Of a stretch of DNA of 64,000 nucleotides, positions 28,469 through 37,960 are shown piece after piece. The notes beneath the pieces were generated by a model. That model was not told where the DNA came from, searched no databases, and saw nothing but the letters and a program-made list of their open reading frames with translations. Each line of letters opens with the position of its first letter. Position 1 is the first letter of the stretch. The DNA is from Bacteroidales bacterium. Its GTDB lineage: Bacteria; Bacteroidota; Bacteroidia; Bacteroidales; F082. Where the stretch lies: contig JAUXMV010000005.1 of assembly GCA_030683155.1 (NCBI GenBank), forward strand, positions 32,409-96,408, read 5' to 3'. The position numbers were made by a program, and so were the translations under genes.

Positions 28469-29857
28469 TTAGAAGTTATTTGGCTGATTCACAACAAGCC
28501 TTTTCAATCTATTCATATGGTATTCAAGGTTTTGGTCAACAGTTGGAGCTGAGGTCATTCCTATTTTTCCTCCGGGAAGCAAGATGATAAAATCCGGATA
28601 AACCCTGATGTTGAAGGTTTCAGGAAGTAAAACGTCATCCCCCAGATTTAGTAAAGACCATTCAATTCTATTGTTCCTAAAAAAGTTTTGATAATAGGGG
28701 AAAGCATCTTTAGTGGCAATTGTAAAAAACTGATAATCTGATTGATGACTACTATAAAGTTCTTTAATCGCAAGGAGCTCTTTGTCGCAAACCCTGCAAT
28801 CTTTTTGAACAAAACTTAGTAATGTCAAACCTTTCAAGCCTGAAGTCGAATGTTTTTTACCTTCAGTATCCGTAAGCTCAAACTTTGGGGCATCAGTACC
28901 AAAAGCTAACTTCTGTTGATTTGTCAGAATATTGGCAGCAATAAGGCGGTGCTCAGCAAAAACAGAAGATTTTTTATAATCTTCAAGTGCTTTTTTTATA
29001 CTTCCACTTGCAAAAGATGGATTATGATACAAACCATTCAGGTTCACCAAAATCATTAGTTCGCGTAAACGATTTTCATTTTTTAGCATTGGGTCTGTCG
29101 AAACAAATTCATTCAGGGATTTCATTCCTTCAAAAACAGACTGTATAAGTTTTGGGAACGGAAACTTCCTGTTATCGAGTAGATGCGTGCCGAAAAATTC
29201 TTTGAAAAGCCCCATGTATTCAGGGTTATAGTAAAGAACTGGCTTGTTTTTGAAAAAACTTTCGAAAATCTGCTGCTTTGTCATTTTCTTAACCAAAGGC
29301 TCAAGTGATGCCAGTTTATACTGAATGTATGCTTTCACAAAATCGTAGGCAGGCATAGGCACTGTTGTGGCTATCACTTGTCGTAGGGTATCCAGCAAAG
29401 CCGTACGATTCAGGCGGTATAAGGCATTAAAATGTTGCATCACGAAAGCATTGTAAACAATATTTACATCCTCAACCTGCCGGATGAGATTCTCGCCAGA
29501 ATGCTGCAACACATTCAATGTTAAAGGCTCGGCATCGTAATAGGAGATCGCCTCAAATTGCCGTACTGAAAGTTGAATTGTGTATGAAGTTCCTGGTTTC
29601 AACAGCATGTCTGTCCGATGCAAACCTACAGCGATGCTGGCATAGGCGATTTCCTCAAGCTCAAAAATAAGTTCAAAACTACCTTTAAAATCGGTATTTG
29701 TCTGTGCGATGGTTTTTTCCAGGCCTGAAACAAGGTCACTTTGAATGATTACCCTTATTGGTTTACCCGGAAGACTTGACACACCTTTGATTGTCACTTC
29801 AGCGGCACTCAACACTGAAGCACTCAGCAACATTAATAACAAGAATATACCTCTCAT
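28469..29857 (-). CDS. TlpA-like thioredoxin-fold protein, periplasmic
   Basis: Periplasmic protein of 462 aa. It has a signal peptide (SASVLSAAE), an N-terminal beta domain of the DUF4369 type (GLEKTIAQTNTDFKGSFELIF), a helical middle region, and a C-terminal thioredoxin domain. The redox pair is Cys354 and Cys357 in CRVC, with a cis-proline in VYPDF. CRVC differs from the WCxxC of typical TlpA/ResA and has no preceding Trp, so the redox potential may be unusual. It probably acts in disulfide reduction or cytochrome c maturation. It is 44 nt downstream of coaD on the same strand. Confidence 0.88.
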   Translation of the reverse strand: MRGIFLLLMLLSASVLSAAEVTIKGVSSLPGKPIRVIIQSDLVSGLEKTIAQTNTDFKGSFELIFELEEIAYASIAVGLHRTDMLLKPGTSYTIQLSVRQFEAISYYDAEPLTLNVLQHSGENLIRQVEDVNIVYNAFVMQHFNALYRLNRTALLDTLRQVIATTVPMPAYDFVKAYIQYKLASLEPLVKKMTKQQIFESFFKNKPVLYYNPEYMGLFKEFFGTHLLDNRKFPFPKLIQSVFEGMKSLNEFVSTDPMLKNENRLRELMILVNLNGLYHNPSFASGSIKKALEDYKKSSVFAEHRLIAANILTNQQKLAFGTDAPKFELTDTEGKKHSTSGLKGLTLLSFVQKDCRVCDKELLAIKELYSSHQSDYQFFTIATKDAFPYYQNFFRNNRIEWSLLNLGDDVLLPETFNIRVYPDFIILLPGGKIGMTSAPTVDQNLEYHMNRLKRLVVNQPNNF

Positions 29858-29901
29858 AATTCGAAAGCGGGATCTTTAACCTGAAACGGAATATCTCTTC
29901 T

Positions 29902-30366
29902 TTATATTGTCAGGTCAATACCTTTTGGGATAAACATACTTACATCGCCTCCATGACGAAAAACATCGCGCACGATGCTTGAGCTGACAGGCGTAAGCTC
30001 AGGACTGGTAAGCAAAAACACTGTTTCAATGTCAGTGTGCAACATTTTATTCACCTGTGCAATACTTCTCTCAAACTCAAAATCTGCTGAAGTTCGCAGG
30101 CCTCTCAGGATATAATTTGCTTCAATTTCTCTGCAAAAATCTATGGTCAAACCTTCATAAACCATTATACTTACCTGAGGAAAATTTTCAAAAATCTGCT
30201 CAAGCCATTGCTTTCGTTTCTCAACAGAAAAGAAGTATTGTTTCAGTGCATTGTTTCCAATAGCAACAACAATCTCGTCAAATAATGGTAATGCCCTCAA
30301 CACCAATGCTTCATGACCTAAGGTGAGTGGATCAAAGGAGCCCGGAAAAACGGCTTTTTTCTTCAT
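29902..30366 (-). CDS. coaD: Phosphopantetheine adenylyltransferase
   Basis: Penultimate enzyme of coenzyme A synthesis, making dephospho-CoA from 4'-phosphopantetheine and ATP. It shows GSFDPLTLGH with the nucleotidyl-transferase HxGH-type motif (TLGH), NYILRGLRTSADFEFE, and SSSIVRD. The ATG at 30366 gives 154 aa, matching family length. Codons further upstream run into the Nudix gene and are rejected; an ATG three codons upstream (30375) is also possible. Confidence 0.97.
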   Translation of the reverse strand: MKKKAVFPGSFDPLTLGHEALVLRALPLFDEIVVAIGNNALKQYFFSVEKRKQWLEQIFENFPQVSIMVYEGLTIDFCREIEANYILRGLRTSADFEFERSIAQVNKMLHTDIETVFLLTSPELTPVSSSIVRDVFRHGGDVSMFIPKGIDLTI

Positions 30367-30433
30367 AACAAGCATTATTTGGTTTAAGTTGTAATAAAAC
30401 TTTTTTTCAAAATTAAGTATAAAACTCAAGCTC

Positions 30434-31054
30434 TCAGGAACTTTGCAGCACAGGCCCGATGACATCTCTCACAGAACGGTAACATTGTCGCAAAATATCT
30501 GACAAAATTGCAGCATCAATCCATTCAGCCTTCGTAATTCCTTCTGATATTTGTGGATTAAGCAATTGTTTATCTTTTATGCGCATATCATACCAACAAG
30601 TGTGTTTCATCCACCACGAGCCATGCATCTGATAAAAATGCCATGTTTCTGACAATATCTCTTTCACCTCAATACCCATTAATCCGGTTTCTTCCTCTAC
30701 CTCCCTCAGAGCAGTCTGAAGATGTGTTTCGCCCGGATCAACATGCCCTTTTGGAAGATCCCAGAAATTATTTCTGAAAATAAACAGCACCTCCTCATCA
30801 GCATTTCTTACTATTCCTCCTGCTGCCTCTGCAATTTTCATCGAAGGCAAATAAAATTTCACAAAATTTATTGGATGAAGACCAGTTTTTATGACTATAT
30901 CAGACACAATTTTACCTTTCAACCAATCGTTAATCATTTTGATTTCATGCTTTTGCCGAACATGATCATTGACAGAAATAGTTTGATGCTGATTGATTTC
31001 GTTTTCAGCACGAATAAGGTTCAAACAACGATTATCACAAAAAACTTTATACAT
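30434..31054 (-). CDS. Nudix hydrolase
   Basis: A 206-aa protein with an intact Nudix box at residues 103-125 (Gly103, Glu109, REVEEETGL at 117-125), in the form DLPKGHVDPGET typical of Ap4A or ADP-ribose-type hydrolases. An N-terminal 75-residue domain of unknown function (MYKVFCDNRCLNL) is characteristic of a Bacteroidota subgroup. Substrate is unknown. Its start codon lies only 7 nt from that of the divergent pyrE gene. Confidence 0.93.
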   Translation of the reverse strand: MYKVFCDNRCLNLIRAENEINQHQTISVNDHVRQKHEIKMINDWLKGKIVSDIVIKTGLHPINFVKFYLPSMKIAEAAGGIVRNADEEVLFIFRNNFWDLPKGHVDPGETHLQTALREVEEETGLMGIEVKEILSETWHFYQMHGSWWMKHTCWYDMRIKDKQLLNPQISEGITKAEWIDAAILSDILRQCYRSVRDVIGPVLQSS

Positions 31055-31057
31055 TTG
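31050..31057 (+). promoter_or_regulatory. -7 element for pyrE overlapping the Nudix start codon
   Basis: TACATTTG matches TAnnTTTG and ends four bases before the pyrE ATG. If used, the transcript would be leaderless or nearly so. It overlaps codon 1 of the divergent Nudix gene. Confidence 0.45.
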
Positions 31058-31061
31058 CTCT

Positions 31062-31718
31062 ATGAAAAATAATGATCAGGCTTCACATACTATGGCCGGA
31101 TTTCTATTGCAAATTAAAGCAATTAAACTCAATCCTGCTAAACCTTTTACATGGGCTTCCGGAATAAAGAGCCCAATATATTGTGATAACCGTATCACCT
31201 TGTCTTACCATAAAATACGCACTTATATCCGGCAAGAGTTTGTAAGGCTGATTCTGGAAAAATACGAAAAGCCTGACTTAATCGCTGGGGTAGCAACTGG
31301 CGGCATCGCTCAGGGAGCTTTGGTAGCACAGGAACTGGGCTTGCCTTTTGCTTATGTGAGAACAGAAAAAAAAGGCCATGGATTGACAAATCAAATTGAA
31401 GGAATCGTTGAATCAGGGCAGTCTGTTGTTGTGATAGAAGACCTTGTTTCGACCGGCGGAAGCAGTCTTCTGGCCGTTGAAGCAATGCGGCAGGCCGGTG
31501 CAGATGTAAAAGGTATGTTTGCAATATTCACTTATAATTTGCCGACAGCAACCGAAAACTTTCAAAAAGCTTCATGCGAACTAACAACACTCACTGATTT
31601 TAATGCTCTTTTGCAAAAAGCACTTGAAGAGAAATACATCAGTGATACAGACATGCAATCGTTGCTGGAATGGAAACTCAATCCTCAAGCCTGGAGTAAA
31701 GCAATTCAAGAGTCATAA
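31062..31718 (+). CDS. pyrE: Orotate phosphoribosyltransferase
   Basis: Pyrimidine-synthesis enzyme that makes OMP from orotate and PRPP. The PRPP-binding loop is VVVIEDLVSTGGSSL, with PFTWASGIKSPIYCDNR and the flexible-loop RTEKKGHGLTNQIEG also present. The ATG at 31062 gives 218 aa; a start 23 codons upstream would lie inside the Nudix gene. It is followed after 17 nt by the SRPBCC-like gene. Confidence 0.97.
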   Translation: MKNNDQASHTMAGFLLQIKAIKLNPAKPFTWASGIKSPIYCDNRITLSYHKIRTYIRQEFVRLILEKYEKPDLIAGVATGGIAQGALVAQELGLPFAYVRTEKKGHGLTNQIEGIVESGQSVVVIEDLVSTGGSSLLAVEAMRQAGADVKGMFAIFTYNLPTATENFQKASCELTTLTDFNALLQKALEEKYISDTDMQSLLEWKLNPQAWSKAIQES

Positions 31719-31735
31719 CATTAAAAGAAAAGATA

Positions 31736-32134
31736 ATGAATCTATCCAGCGAATGGCGCACTATCAATGGCAATGCTGCAAAAGTTTTCAGTTTTGTTTC
31801 AAACCTTGCAAACATGGGAGCCCTTATGCCTGAACAGGTTATAAACTGGAAGGCTGATCAGGACAGATGCTCTTTTACCATAAAAGGGATGACCAATCTC
31901 AGTTTGAAAATCGACGAAAAAAAACCAGACACTTTCTTAAGACTGATTCCGGATGGCAAGTCGCCTTTTGAGTTTGAACTGCTCGTGCATGTGAAAGAAG
32001 CGTCTGAAAACAGCTCAAAAGCCATGGTCGAACTCAATGCAGAACTCAATCCAATGCTTGCAATGATGGCAAAACGTCCACTGCAGCACCTTGTAAGCAA
32101 TATTGCGGAAAAACTTAGCCTTCAGCAGTTTTAA
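31736..32134 (+). CDS. SRPBCC/START-fold protein
   Basis: A 132-aa protein with the helix-grip pattern: an opening strand and helix (INGNAAKVFSFVSNLANMGALMPEQV), central strands, and a long C-terminal helix (MLAMMAKRPLQHLVSNIAEKL). The fold binds hydrophobic ligands; the ligand is unknown. The gene follows pyrE by 17 nt and is probably co-transcribed. It converges on birA with a 10-nt gap. Confidence 0.85.
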   Translation: MNLSSEWRTINGNAAKVFSFVSNLANMGALMPEQVINWKADQDRCSFTIKGMTNLSLKIDEKKPDTFLRLIPDGKSPFEFELLVHVKEASENSSKAMVELNAELNPMLAMMAKRPLQHLVSNIAEKLSLQQF

Positions 32135-32144
32135 AAAATTCTAA

Positions 32145-32885
32145 TCATAAAAAGATTACCTCTTTGAGATCAAAGGTGCTGATTTCACCATTTTTGTTTT
32201 CCATTTCAAGATGACCAAATTCGGAAACTCCTGTAATTTTGGCTGTTTCATTGACTCCTTTGATTAAAAAATTATGCCACTCTTTATAATGGAGTAAAGA
32301 ATCAAGGTATTTTTGATCAATTAGTGCCAAATCATTTGCATGTTGGAGTCGGTCAATCCATTTTTCAAAGGATTTTGTGATTTGATGCAACAAGCTGCTT
32401 CTATTATAAGTTATTCCTGTAATCTGAGCCATCGAAACCGGATTGGGTATCCATGAAGGAAAGTCCTTTTCATTTACATTAAGGCCTACCCCGATTATTG
32501 AAAACTCAAAAGTTCTTCCACTGATAAAATTTGAAATCAGCATGCCCGCTATTTTTCTGTTGTTTACGTAAATGTCGTTCGGCCATTTTATATGGATTGA
32601 TGAATGAGGCAGATAATCTGCCAACGCCTCCACCATTGAAAGTGAAACAACTTTTGTGATTAAGAACTGCTGTGATGGCGCCAAAAAATCGGGCTTGATG
32701 CACATGCTAAAAAGTAAATTTTGAGCTCTTGAGCTATGCCATCGATTGGTATCGAGGCCTTTACCTTCAGTTTGATAATCTGTTGAAATCACCAGTCCTT
32801 CAATATTTTCGCCGGCGCTTTGCTTTCTGAGCATCAACAAATTCGTGGAGTCAGTTTCCTCCAGGTGTGTGAATTTTCTATTCAA
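32145..32885 (-). CDS. birA: Biotin--[acetyl-CoA-carboxylase] ligase (catalytic domain only)
   Basis: Biotin protein ligase of 246 aa without the N-terminal DNA-binding domain, so it should not act as a repressor. Motifs are EETDSTN, the biotinyl-adenylate loop GKGLDTNRW (canonical GRGRxxRxW, here altered), KWPNDIYVNNRKIAGML and GVGLNVN. The start codon is TTG at 32885; no in-frame ATG precedes the essential ETDSTN motif. Confidence 0.95.
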   Translation of the reverse strand: MNRKFTHLEETDSTNLLMLRKQSAGENIEGLVISTDYQTEGKGLDTNRWHSSRAQNLLFSMCIKPDFLAPSQQFLITKVVSLSMVEALADYLPHSSIHIKWPNDIYVNNRKIAGMLISNFISGRTFEFSIIGVGLNVNEKDFPSWIPNPVSMAQITGITYNRSSLLHQITKSFEKWIDRLQHANDLALIDQKYLDSLLHYKEWHNFLIKGVNETAKITGVSEFGHLEMENKNGEISTFDLKEVIFL

Positions 32886-33176
32886 AATTGCTTTATTGTT
32901 AGTTGCATTAAAGTATGAACTTGCAAAAAATTGAAAATCAATTATTTACTACTTTTCTTGAAAATACAGAATTGAATTTTCGAAAGCTTTGATAGAAACG
33001 AGCGTTGCTACAAAAACCCTTGAATGAAATCAATTAATCGTCTGCAAATGTAATTATTAATCGCCGAACTGCTTTTAAGAAGACACTGCTACCTTCAGAC
33101 AGATTTAAATTCTCTGTCAAAGATAAACTGATGTCACTGATGCATATAAACTGTAAGGATTTAATTATCAAATCTA

Positions 33177-33184
33177 TATCTTTG
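33177..33184 (+). promoter_or_regulatory. Distal -7 element for rsfS-ftsH
   Basis: TATCTTTG, 79 nt before the rsfS ATG. No matching -33 at the ideal distance. Confidence 0.45.
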
Positions 33185-33234
33185 CAACACAAATTGGCTG
33201 ATTTTTCATTATGATCTTTTGAACTAAAAAAGGC

Positions 33235-33242
33235 TAACTTTG
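33235..33242 (+). promoter_or_regulatory. Proximal -7 element for rsfS-ftsH
   Basis: TAACTTTG, 20 nt before the rsfS ATG. A second possible promoter for the same operon. Confidence 0.5.
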
Positions 33243-33262
33243 TTTTTTATTAAAATCAAAAG

Positions 33263-33634
33263 ATGAGAAAAAGACACCTGACAGACAACGCTGAAGACAT
33301 TCTAAGTGTGGTTATTGATACCATACAAGAGCGAAAAGGAAAGAATATTGTCAGTTTAAACATGAAAAAAATCCATACCGCTGTAACAGACTATTTTGTC
33401 ATTTGTCATGGCAGTTCCCGCACACAGGTTGATGCTATTGCAGATCATATTATCAATGATGTGAGTACAAAATGCAAGTTAAGGCCATTCAACAAGGAAG
33501 GTTTCGAAAATTCGGAATGGATTTTGATAGACTACATCGACGTCGTTGTGCATGTGTTTCTCGATAGCACACGCGATTTTTATCAGCTCGAAAATCTGTG
33601 GGCTGATGCAGAGCGAACAAATCATGAAGACTGA
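33263..33634 (+). CDS. rsfS: Ribosomal silencing factor RsfS
   Basis: A 123-aa protein that binds L14 of the large subunit and blocks subunit joining under starvation. The family core is present: KGKNIVSLNMKKIH, TDYFVICHGSSRTQVDAIADHI and DYIDVVVHVFLDSTRDFYQLENLW. First gene of rsfS-ftsH-LUD; birA is divergent. Confidence 0.97.
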   Translation: MRKRHLTDNAEDILSVVIDTIQERKGKNIVSLNMKKIHTAVTDYFVICHGSSRTQVDAIADHIINDVSTKCKLRPFNKEGFENSEWILIDYIDVVVHVFLDSTRDFYQLENLWADAERTNHED

Positions 33635-33677
33635 CAACAATTATTGATTTTTAATTATACGTGAAGACATACATTAC

Positions 33678-35735
33678 ATGAAAGAAGAAAATCCTGAAAA
33701 TCAAAAAAAAGCCAAGCCAAAGAAAGACGATAAAGGCACTCCTAAATTTAGTTTCTACTGGATATACGGCATTCTGGCCCTTGTATTTATTGGCCTTCAG
33801 TTTTCAAACTGGAATGCCGGCCCTGAGCGTATTGACAAAGGTGCATTATATCGCATGCTTGAAAATCAAGATGTTGAAAAAATTGACCTTGTTAACCGAG
33901 AAATAGCTGAAATTTATCTCAAAGCGGATAAACTTCAAAATTATACCCAAGTAGAAGGAAAAGATGAAAAATCCACACGTACCTTCACTACCAATCAGCC
34001 TCATTTTATCTATCAGATTGGAGAGGTTGGAACATTTGAAGAGGATATAAAAAAATCGCAGGAGGCTATTGAAAACCCCATTTACATCAACAATATTACA
34101 CGTCGCAACTGGGGTACCGAAATGATTGGATGGGTTTTACCCATTCTGTTATTAATTGGCGTTTGGTTTTTCATCATGCGTATGATGAGCCGCGGTGGTG
34201 GCGGTGCAGGCGGACAGATTTTCAATATTGGCAAGTCAAAAGCACAGCTTTTTGACAAAAATACCAATGTAAATGTCACCTTTAAAGATGTTGCCGGCCT
34301 GGAAGAAGCAAAGGTTGAAATCATGGAAATCGTTGATTTTCTGCGTCAACCGGAAAAATACACCAAGCTGGGAGGTAAAATCCCAAAAGGTGTGTTGCTC
34401 GTAGGCCCTCCCGGAACAGGAAAAACCCTGCTTGCTAAATCAGTTGCCGGTGAAGCACATGTTCCTTTCTTTTCAATATCAGGGTCTGACTTTGTGGAAA
34501 TGTTCGTGGGCGTAGGCGCATCAAGGGTTCGCGACCTTTTTAAACAAGCGAAAGAAAAGTCGCCTTGTATCATATTTATTGATGAGATTGACGCCATCGG
34601 ACGTGCAAGAGGAAAAAACCCTGCCACAGGAGCCAATGACGAACGTGAAAACACACTCAACCAATTGCTCACTGAGATGGACGGTTTTGGCACAAACTCA
34701 GGTGTAATAGTCCTTGCTGCGACCAACAGGGCTGATATCCTGGACAGAGCATTGATGCGTGCCGGTCGTTTTGACAGACAAATTTACGTTGAACTGCCAG
34801 ATCTTGAAGGTCGCAAGGAAATTTTCGAAGTGCATATGCGTCCCCTGAAACTTGATCCTAGTGTTGACAAAGACTTTCTTGCTAAGCAAACCCCCGGATT
34901 TTCAGGAGCTGATATCGCTAATGTTTGCAATGAAGCTGCGTTGATTGCAGCGCGTCATGGCCACGAAACCATCAGGAAGCAAGATTTCATGGATGCGATT
35001 GACCGTATTGTTGGTGGCCTTGAAAAAAAGAACAAAATCATTTCTCCTTCTGAGAAAAAAGTAGTCGCATTTCACGAAGCAGGTCATGCAACCGTGAGCT
35101 GGCTGCTCGAACATGCGCATCCATTGGTTAAGGTAACCATCGTTCCACGCGGAAAATCCTTAGGTGCTGCATGGTACCTTCCCGAAGAACGATCCATCAC
35201 TACCTATGAGCAAATTTTTGAGGAGCTTGTAGCAACACTGGGAGGTCGCGCAGCAGAAGAGGTCGTCTTTGGGAAAATTTCTACAGGCGCTCTAAACGAT
35301 TTGGAGAAAGTGACCAAACAGGCTTATGCAATGGTCACCTATTATGGGCTTAGCAAAAAAATAGGCAACATCAGCTTCTATGATTCTACCGGTGCTCAGG
35401 AATATGCATTCAATAAGCCTTTCAGCGAAAAAACAAATGAGCTCATTGACGAAGAAATTAGTTCTATCGTTGAGAATGCATATCAAAAAGCTGTTAGTAT
35501 TTTGAAAAACAATAAAGAGGGTTTAACGCTTCTTGCCAATAAACTTTTGGAAAAAGAAGTGATTTTTGGTGAGGATCTTGAAGCTGTATTTGGAAAACGC
35601 AAATGGAAACCTGAAGAAATGATTAGTAGATCTTCCAGCTTTGCAAGCACAGAAGTACCTCATGCAGAAGTAGTTGCAGACTTACCAAACGACACCTTGC
35701 CTGAATCACAGCCAAATCCATCTATAAACGTATAA
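33678..35735 (+). CDS. ftsH: ATP-dependent zinc metalloprotease FtsH
   Basis: Membrane-bound AAA+ protease that degrades misfolded and regulatory membrane and cytosolic proteins. Two membrane segments (about 25-42 and 149-168) flank a periplasmic domain. Walker A is GPPGTGKT (243-250), Walker B is IIFIDEIDA, and the second region of homology is [20 protein letters not shown]. The zinc site is HEAGH (466-470), with the third ligand expected in LNDLEKVT. Length is 685 aa. An acidic, Ser/Pro-rich tail follows the protease domain. The LUD-domain gene starts 16 nt after its stop. Confidence 0.98.
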   Translation: MKEENPENQKKAKPKKDDKGTPKFSFYWIYGILALVFIGLQFSNWNAGPERIDKGALYRMLENQDVEKIDLVNREIAEIYLKADKLQNYTQVEGKDEKSTRTFTTNQPHFIYQIGEVGTFEEDIKKSQEAIENPIYINNITRRNWGTEMIGWVLPILLLIGVWFFIMRMMSRGGGGAGGQIFNIGKSKAQLFDKNTNVNVTFKDVAGLEEAKVEIMEIVDFLRQPEKYTKLGGKIPKGVLLVGPPGTGKTLLAKSVAGEAHVPFFSISGSDFVEMFVGVGASRVRDLFKQAKEKSPCIIFIDEIDAIGRARGKNPATGANDERENTLNQLLTEMDGFGTNSGVIVLAATNRADILDRALMRAGRFDRQIYVELPDLEGRKEIFEVHMRPLKLDPSVDKDFLAKQTPGFSGADIANVCNEAALIAARHGHETIRKQDFMDAIDRIVGGLEKKNKIISPSEKKVVAFHEAGHATVSWLLEHAHPLVKVTIVPRGKSLGAAWYLPEERSITTYEQIFEELVATLGGRAAEEVVFGKISTGALNDLEKVTKQAYAMVTYYGLSKKIGNISFYDSTGAQEYAFNKPFSEKTNELIDEEISSIVENAYQKAVSILKNNKEGLTLLANKLLEKEVIFGEDLEAVFGKRKWKPEEMISRSSSFASTEVPHAEVVADLPNDTLPESQPNPSINV

Positions 35736-35750
35736 AGTATTTCATGAGCC

Positions 35751-36389
35751 ATGAAAGAAAGCACTAGTAAAGAACAAATACTTAGCAAGGTTAGAAATGC
35801 TTTGATTGAGAAAAGCGAAAATCCTTATCAAGAGGTTGATTTTAATGCTGAAATCATGAATGTTTCAACAGAAGAACCTGATTTGGAGTTTGCTTCAGAG
35901 TTGATTGCTGCTGGCGGTAATTTTGTCTATTGTGAAAACGAAGGTTCTTTCGTTGAGTATTTAGGACAGTTAATACGTGAGCGTAACTGGCCGATAATAT
36001 GGTGTGGAAATGCCAGAATTGCCAATCTGCTTGATGCTGGTGAGATTTCTTATCAAAACAACCCTTACGAAACTGAAAATTTAGTTGGCGTTACAAGCTG
36101 CGAAAAACTCATCGCACGTACTGGCAGCATTTTAGTTTCAGACAGTGATACTGGGAGCAGAAAAGCTTTCTCCCTCCCTGATATTCACATAGTAATGGCA
36201 TACACCTCGCAGGTAACCGATTCGCTGAAAACTGCCCTGTCAGATATCAAAAAGAAATATGACGATTTGTTACCATCACAACTTACGGTAATTACAGGAG
36301 CCAGTCGGACTGCAGATATTGAAAAAACACTCGTTAAAGGCGCCCATGGCCCTAAAGAATTATTTGTTTTCCTGATAGACGATTTATAA
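35751..36389 (+). CDS. LUD-domain (LutC-like) protein
   Basis: A 212-aa protein of the LUD/DUF162 family; LutC members take part in lactate utilisation with the iron-sulfur proteins LutA and LutB. Visible family features are ARTGSILVSDSDTGSRKAFSLPDIHI and TGASRTADIEKTLVKGAHGPKEL. lutA and lutB are not nearby. It follows ftsH closely, an arrangement typical of Bacteroidota where its role is not established, and is closed by a terminator. Confidence 0.92.
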   Translation: MKESTSKEQILSKVRNALIEKSENPYQEVDFNAEIMNVSTEEPDLEFASELIAAGGNFVYCENEGSFVEYLGQLIRERNWPIIWCGNARIANLLDAGEISYQNNPYETENLVGVTSCEKLIARTGSILVSDSDTGSRKAFSLPDIHIVMAYTSQVTDSLKTALSDIKKKYDDLLPSQLTVITGASRTADIEKTLVKGAHGPKELFVFLIDDL

Positions 36390-36401
36390 TGAGCATATCA
36401 T

Positions 36402-36427
36402 AAAAACTGGATTGCTCCAGTTTTTTT
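36402..36427 (+). terminator. Intrinsic terminator after the LUD gene
   Basis: A perfect 9-10-bp stem (36402-36411 with 36416-36425), tetraloop TTGC and T-run. It separates rsfS-ftsH-LUD from cdsA-psd. Confidence 0.85.
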
Positions 36428-36429
36428 AA

Positions 36430-36437
36430 TATGTTTG
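36430..36437 (+). promoter_or_regulatory. -7 element for cdsA-psd
   Basis: TATGTTTG matches TAnnTTTG and lies directly behind the terminator, 38 nt before the cdsA ATG. Confidence 0.55.
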
Positions 36438-36474
36438 CATTCCGGTTATAGCATTCCGGGAAAATATCATTGCG

Positions 36475-37296
36475 ATGAAGAACTTATTAACCCGGACATT
36501 TTTTGGCCTCATTTTCGCTGTGATAATGATCGGCTCAATCTTGTATTCGCCTCATTTATTTGCGTTCGTAATGTTAATTGTTTGTTTTATTGGCGCCGGA
36601 GAGGTTACTAAACTTCATAAAAAGCTTAAGTTTAAGTACTTAGACAAGTTTTTGTTCAGGACAGTTTCCGTATTTTCATATCTCATCCTTGCATCAGTGG
36701 CTTTGAATTATTCTGAACCTAAGATGCTCGTTTTGCTACTGGCTGCATTCCTTCTTCCTTTTCTGCACGCACTTTTTAGTAAAAGACATACAATGCAACA
36801 ACTCGCAGCTGTGCATTATACATCCCTTCTTTTTGTCGTACTACCATCCGGATTAATGCTGTTTTTCTTTGACAAAAACATTGTAGGAGAGATGGCCGGA
36901 CCTCTTCTGCTGCTCATGGTAATTGTCTTAATTTGGATTAATGACACCTTTGCTTACCTGATCGGAGTTAAGTTTGGAAAGCACAGGCTATTTCAACGGA
37001 TTTCGCCAAAGAAAAGCTGGGAAGGGAGTATTGGCGGATTATTTTTCTCTTTGCTTTCAGCCTGGATACTCAGCCAAAATGTTGATTGGATAAATGTTAC
37101 TGATGCACTCAGTATTGCGTTGACTGTAGTATTGTTTGGAAGTTTAGGCGATTTGGTTGAATCCATGTTCAAAAGAGAAGCCATTGTAAAGGATTCCGGC
37201 AACATTTTGCCTGGTCATGGTGGTGTGCTGGACCGTTTTGATGCAACTTTTTTTGCCGTTCCTTTTGTTTTTATTTACCTGATAATGATACAATAA
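36475..37296 (+). CDS. cdsA: Phosphatidate cytidylyltransferase
   Basis: Integral membrane enzyme (273 aa, about eight helices) that makes CDP-diacylglycerol from phosphatidate and CTP, the branch point of phospholipid synthesis. The C-terminal signature region is GSLGDLVESMFKREAIVKDS...LPGHGGVLDRFDA, with ISPKKSWEGSIGG upstream. One base separates its stop from the psd start, linking two steps of phosphatidylethanolamine synthesis; phosphatidylserine synthase is not in the window. Confidence 0.97.
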   Translation: MKNLLTRTFFGLIFAVIMIGSILYSPHLFAFVMLIVCFIGAGEVTKLHKKLKFKYLDKFLFRTVSVFSYLILASVALNYSEPKMLVLLLAAFLLPFLHALFSKRHTMQQLAAVHYTSLLFVVLPSGLMLFFFDKNIVGEMAGPLLLLMVIVLIWINDTFAYLIGVKFGKHRLFQRISPKKSWEGSIGGLFFSLLSAWILSQNVDWINVTDALSIALTVVLFGSLGDLVESMFKREAIVKDSGNILPGHGGVLDRFDATFFAVPFVFIYLIMIQ

Positions 37297-37297
37297 T

Positions 37298-37960
37298 ATG
37301 CACATCCATCGCGAAGGCTTTTTGATTATAGGACTCACAACTTTTGTTATCGTCATCCTTGTTGGCATTGTAAATTTCTTATTTCCTGTTCCAAACCCTT
37401 TTCATTTTGTATTCTATGGCCTGTCGGCAGCCATTTTCATTTGGACAATCAGTTTTTTTCGGGTTCCACATCGTGCAGTTCCAAATCTTGAAAATGTAGC
37501 ATACTCTTCGGCTGACGGAACAGTTGTTGTTGTTGAAGAAGTTTACGAACCAGAGTATTTTGAAGGCAAAAGGATTCAGGTTTCGGTATTTATGTCTCCG
37601 TTCAATGTGCATGTAAACTGGTTTCCAATGGAAGGGGAAGTTGTTTATACCAAATATCATCCCGGGAAATTTCTCATAGCTAATCATCCAAAATCGTCCA
37701 CTGAAAACGAAAGAAATACGATTGTTGTAAAAGACAAATCAGGCCGCGAGGTGTTGGTGCGTCAAATTGCAGGAATGATGGCACGAAGGATTATCTGTTT
37801 TACCAAGGCAGGCAATCCTGCTGTTCTGGGAGGAGAGTTTGGGTTGATCCGTTTTGGCTCAAGAGTCGATTTTTTCCTTCCTTTAGACGCTGAAATTAAT
37901 GTAAAATTAGGTGACAAAGTAAAAGGAAACAAAACAGTTATCGCTCGTTTTCAGAAATAA
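37298..37960 (+). CDS. psd: Phosphatidylserine decarboxylase family protein
   Basis: Pyruvoyl-dependent decarboxylase that forms phosphatidylethanolamine. The 220-aa protein has two N-terminal membrane helices and the short type-A architecture, with MSPFNVHVNWFPMEGEV and the self-cleavage site Gly-Ser in RFGSRVDFFLP (canonical LGST replaced by FGSR, usual for the short form). The pyruvoyl group forms on this Ser. The last 10 nt overlap the convergent HAD-nucleotidase gene. Confidence 0.95.
   Translation: MHIHREGFLIIGLTTFVIVILVGIVNFLFPVPNPFHFVFYGLSAAIFIWTISFFRVPHRAVPNLENVAYSSADGTVVVVEEVYEPEYFEGKRIQVSVFMSPFNVHVNWFPMEGEVVYTKYHPGKFLIANHPKSSTENERNTIVVKDKSGREVLVRQIAGMMARRIICFTKAGNPAVLGGEFGLIRFGSRVDFFLPLDAEINVKLGDKVKGNKTVIARFQK

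Larger units (their letters stand above)
32886..33262. other. Non-coding divergent region between birA and rsfS
   Basis: No gene is seen in these 377 nt. Two TAnnTTTG elements face rsfS (33177-33184 and 33235-33242). The birA side has only a weak TACTTTAA on the minus strand. Confidence 0.6.
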
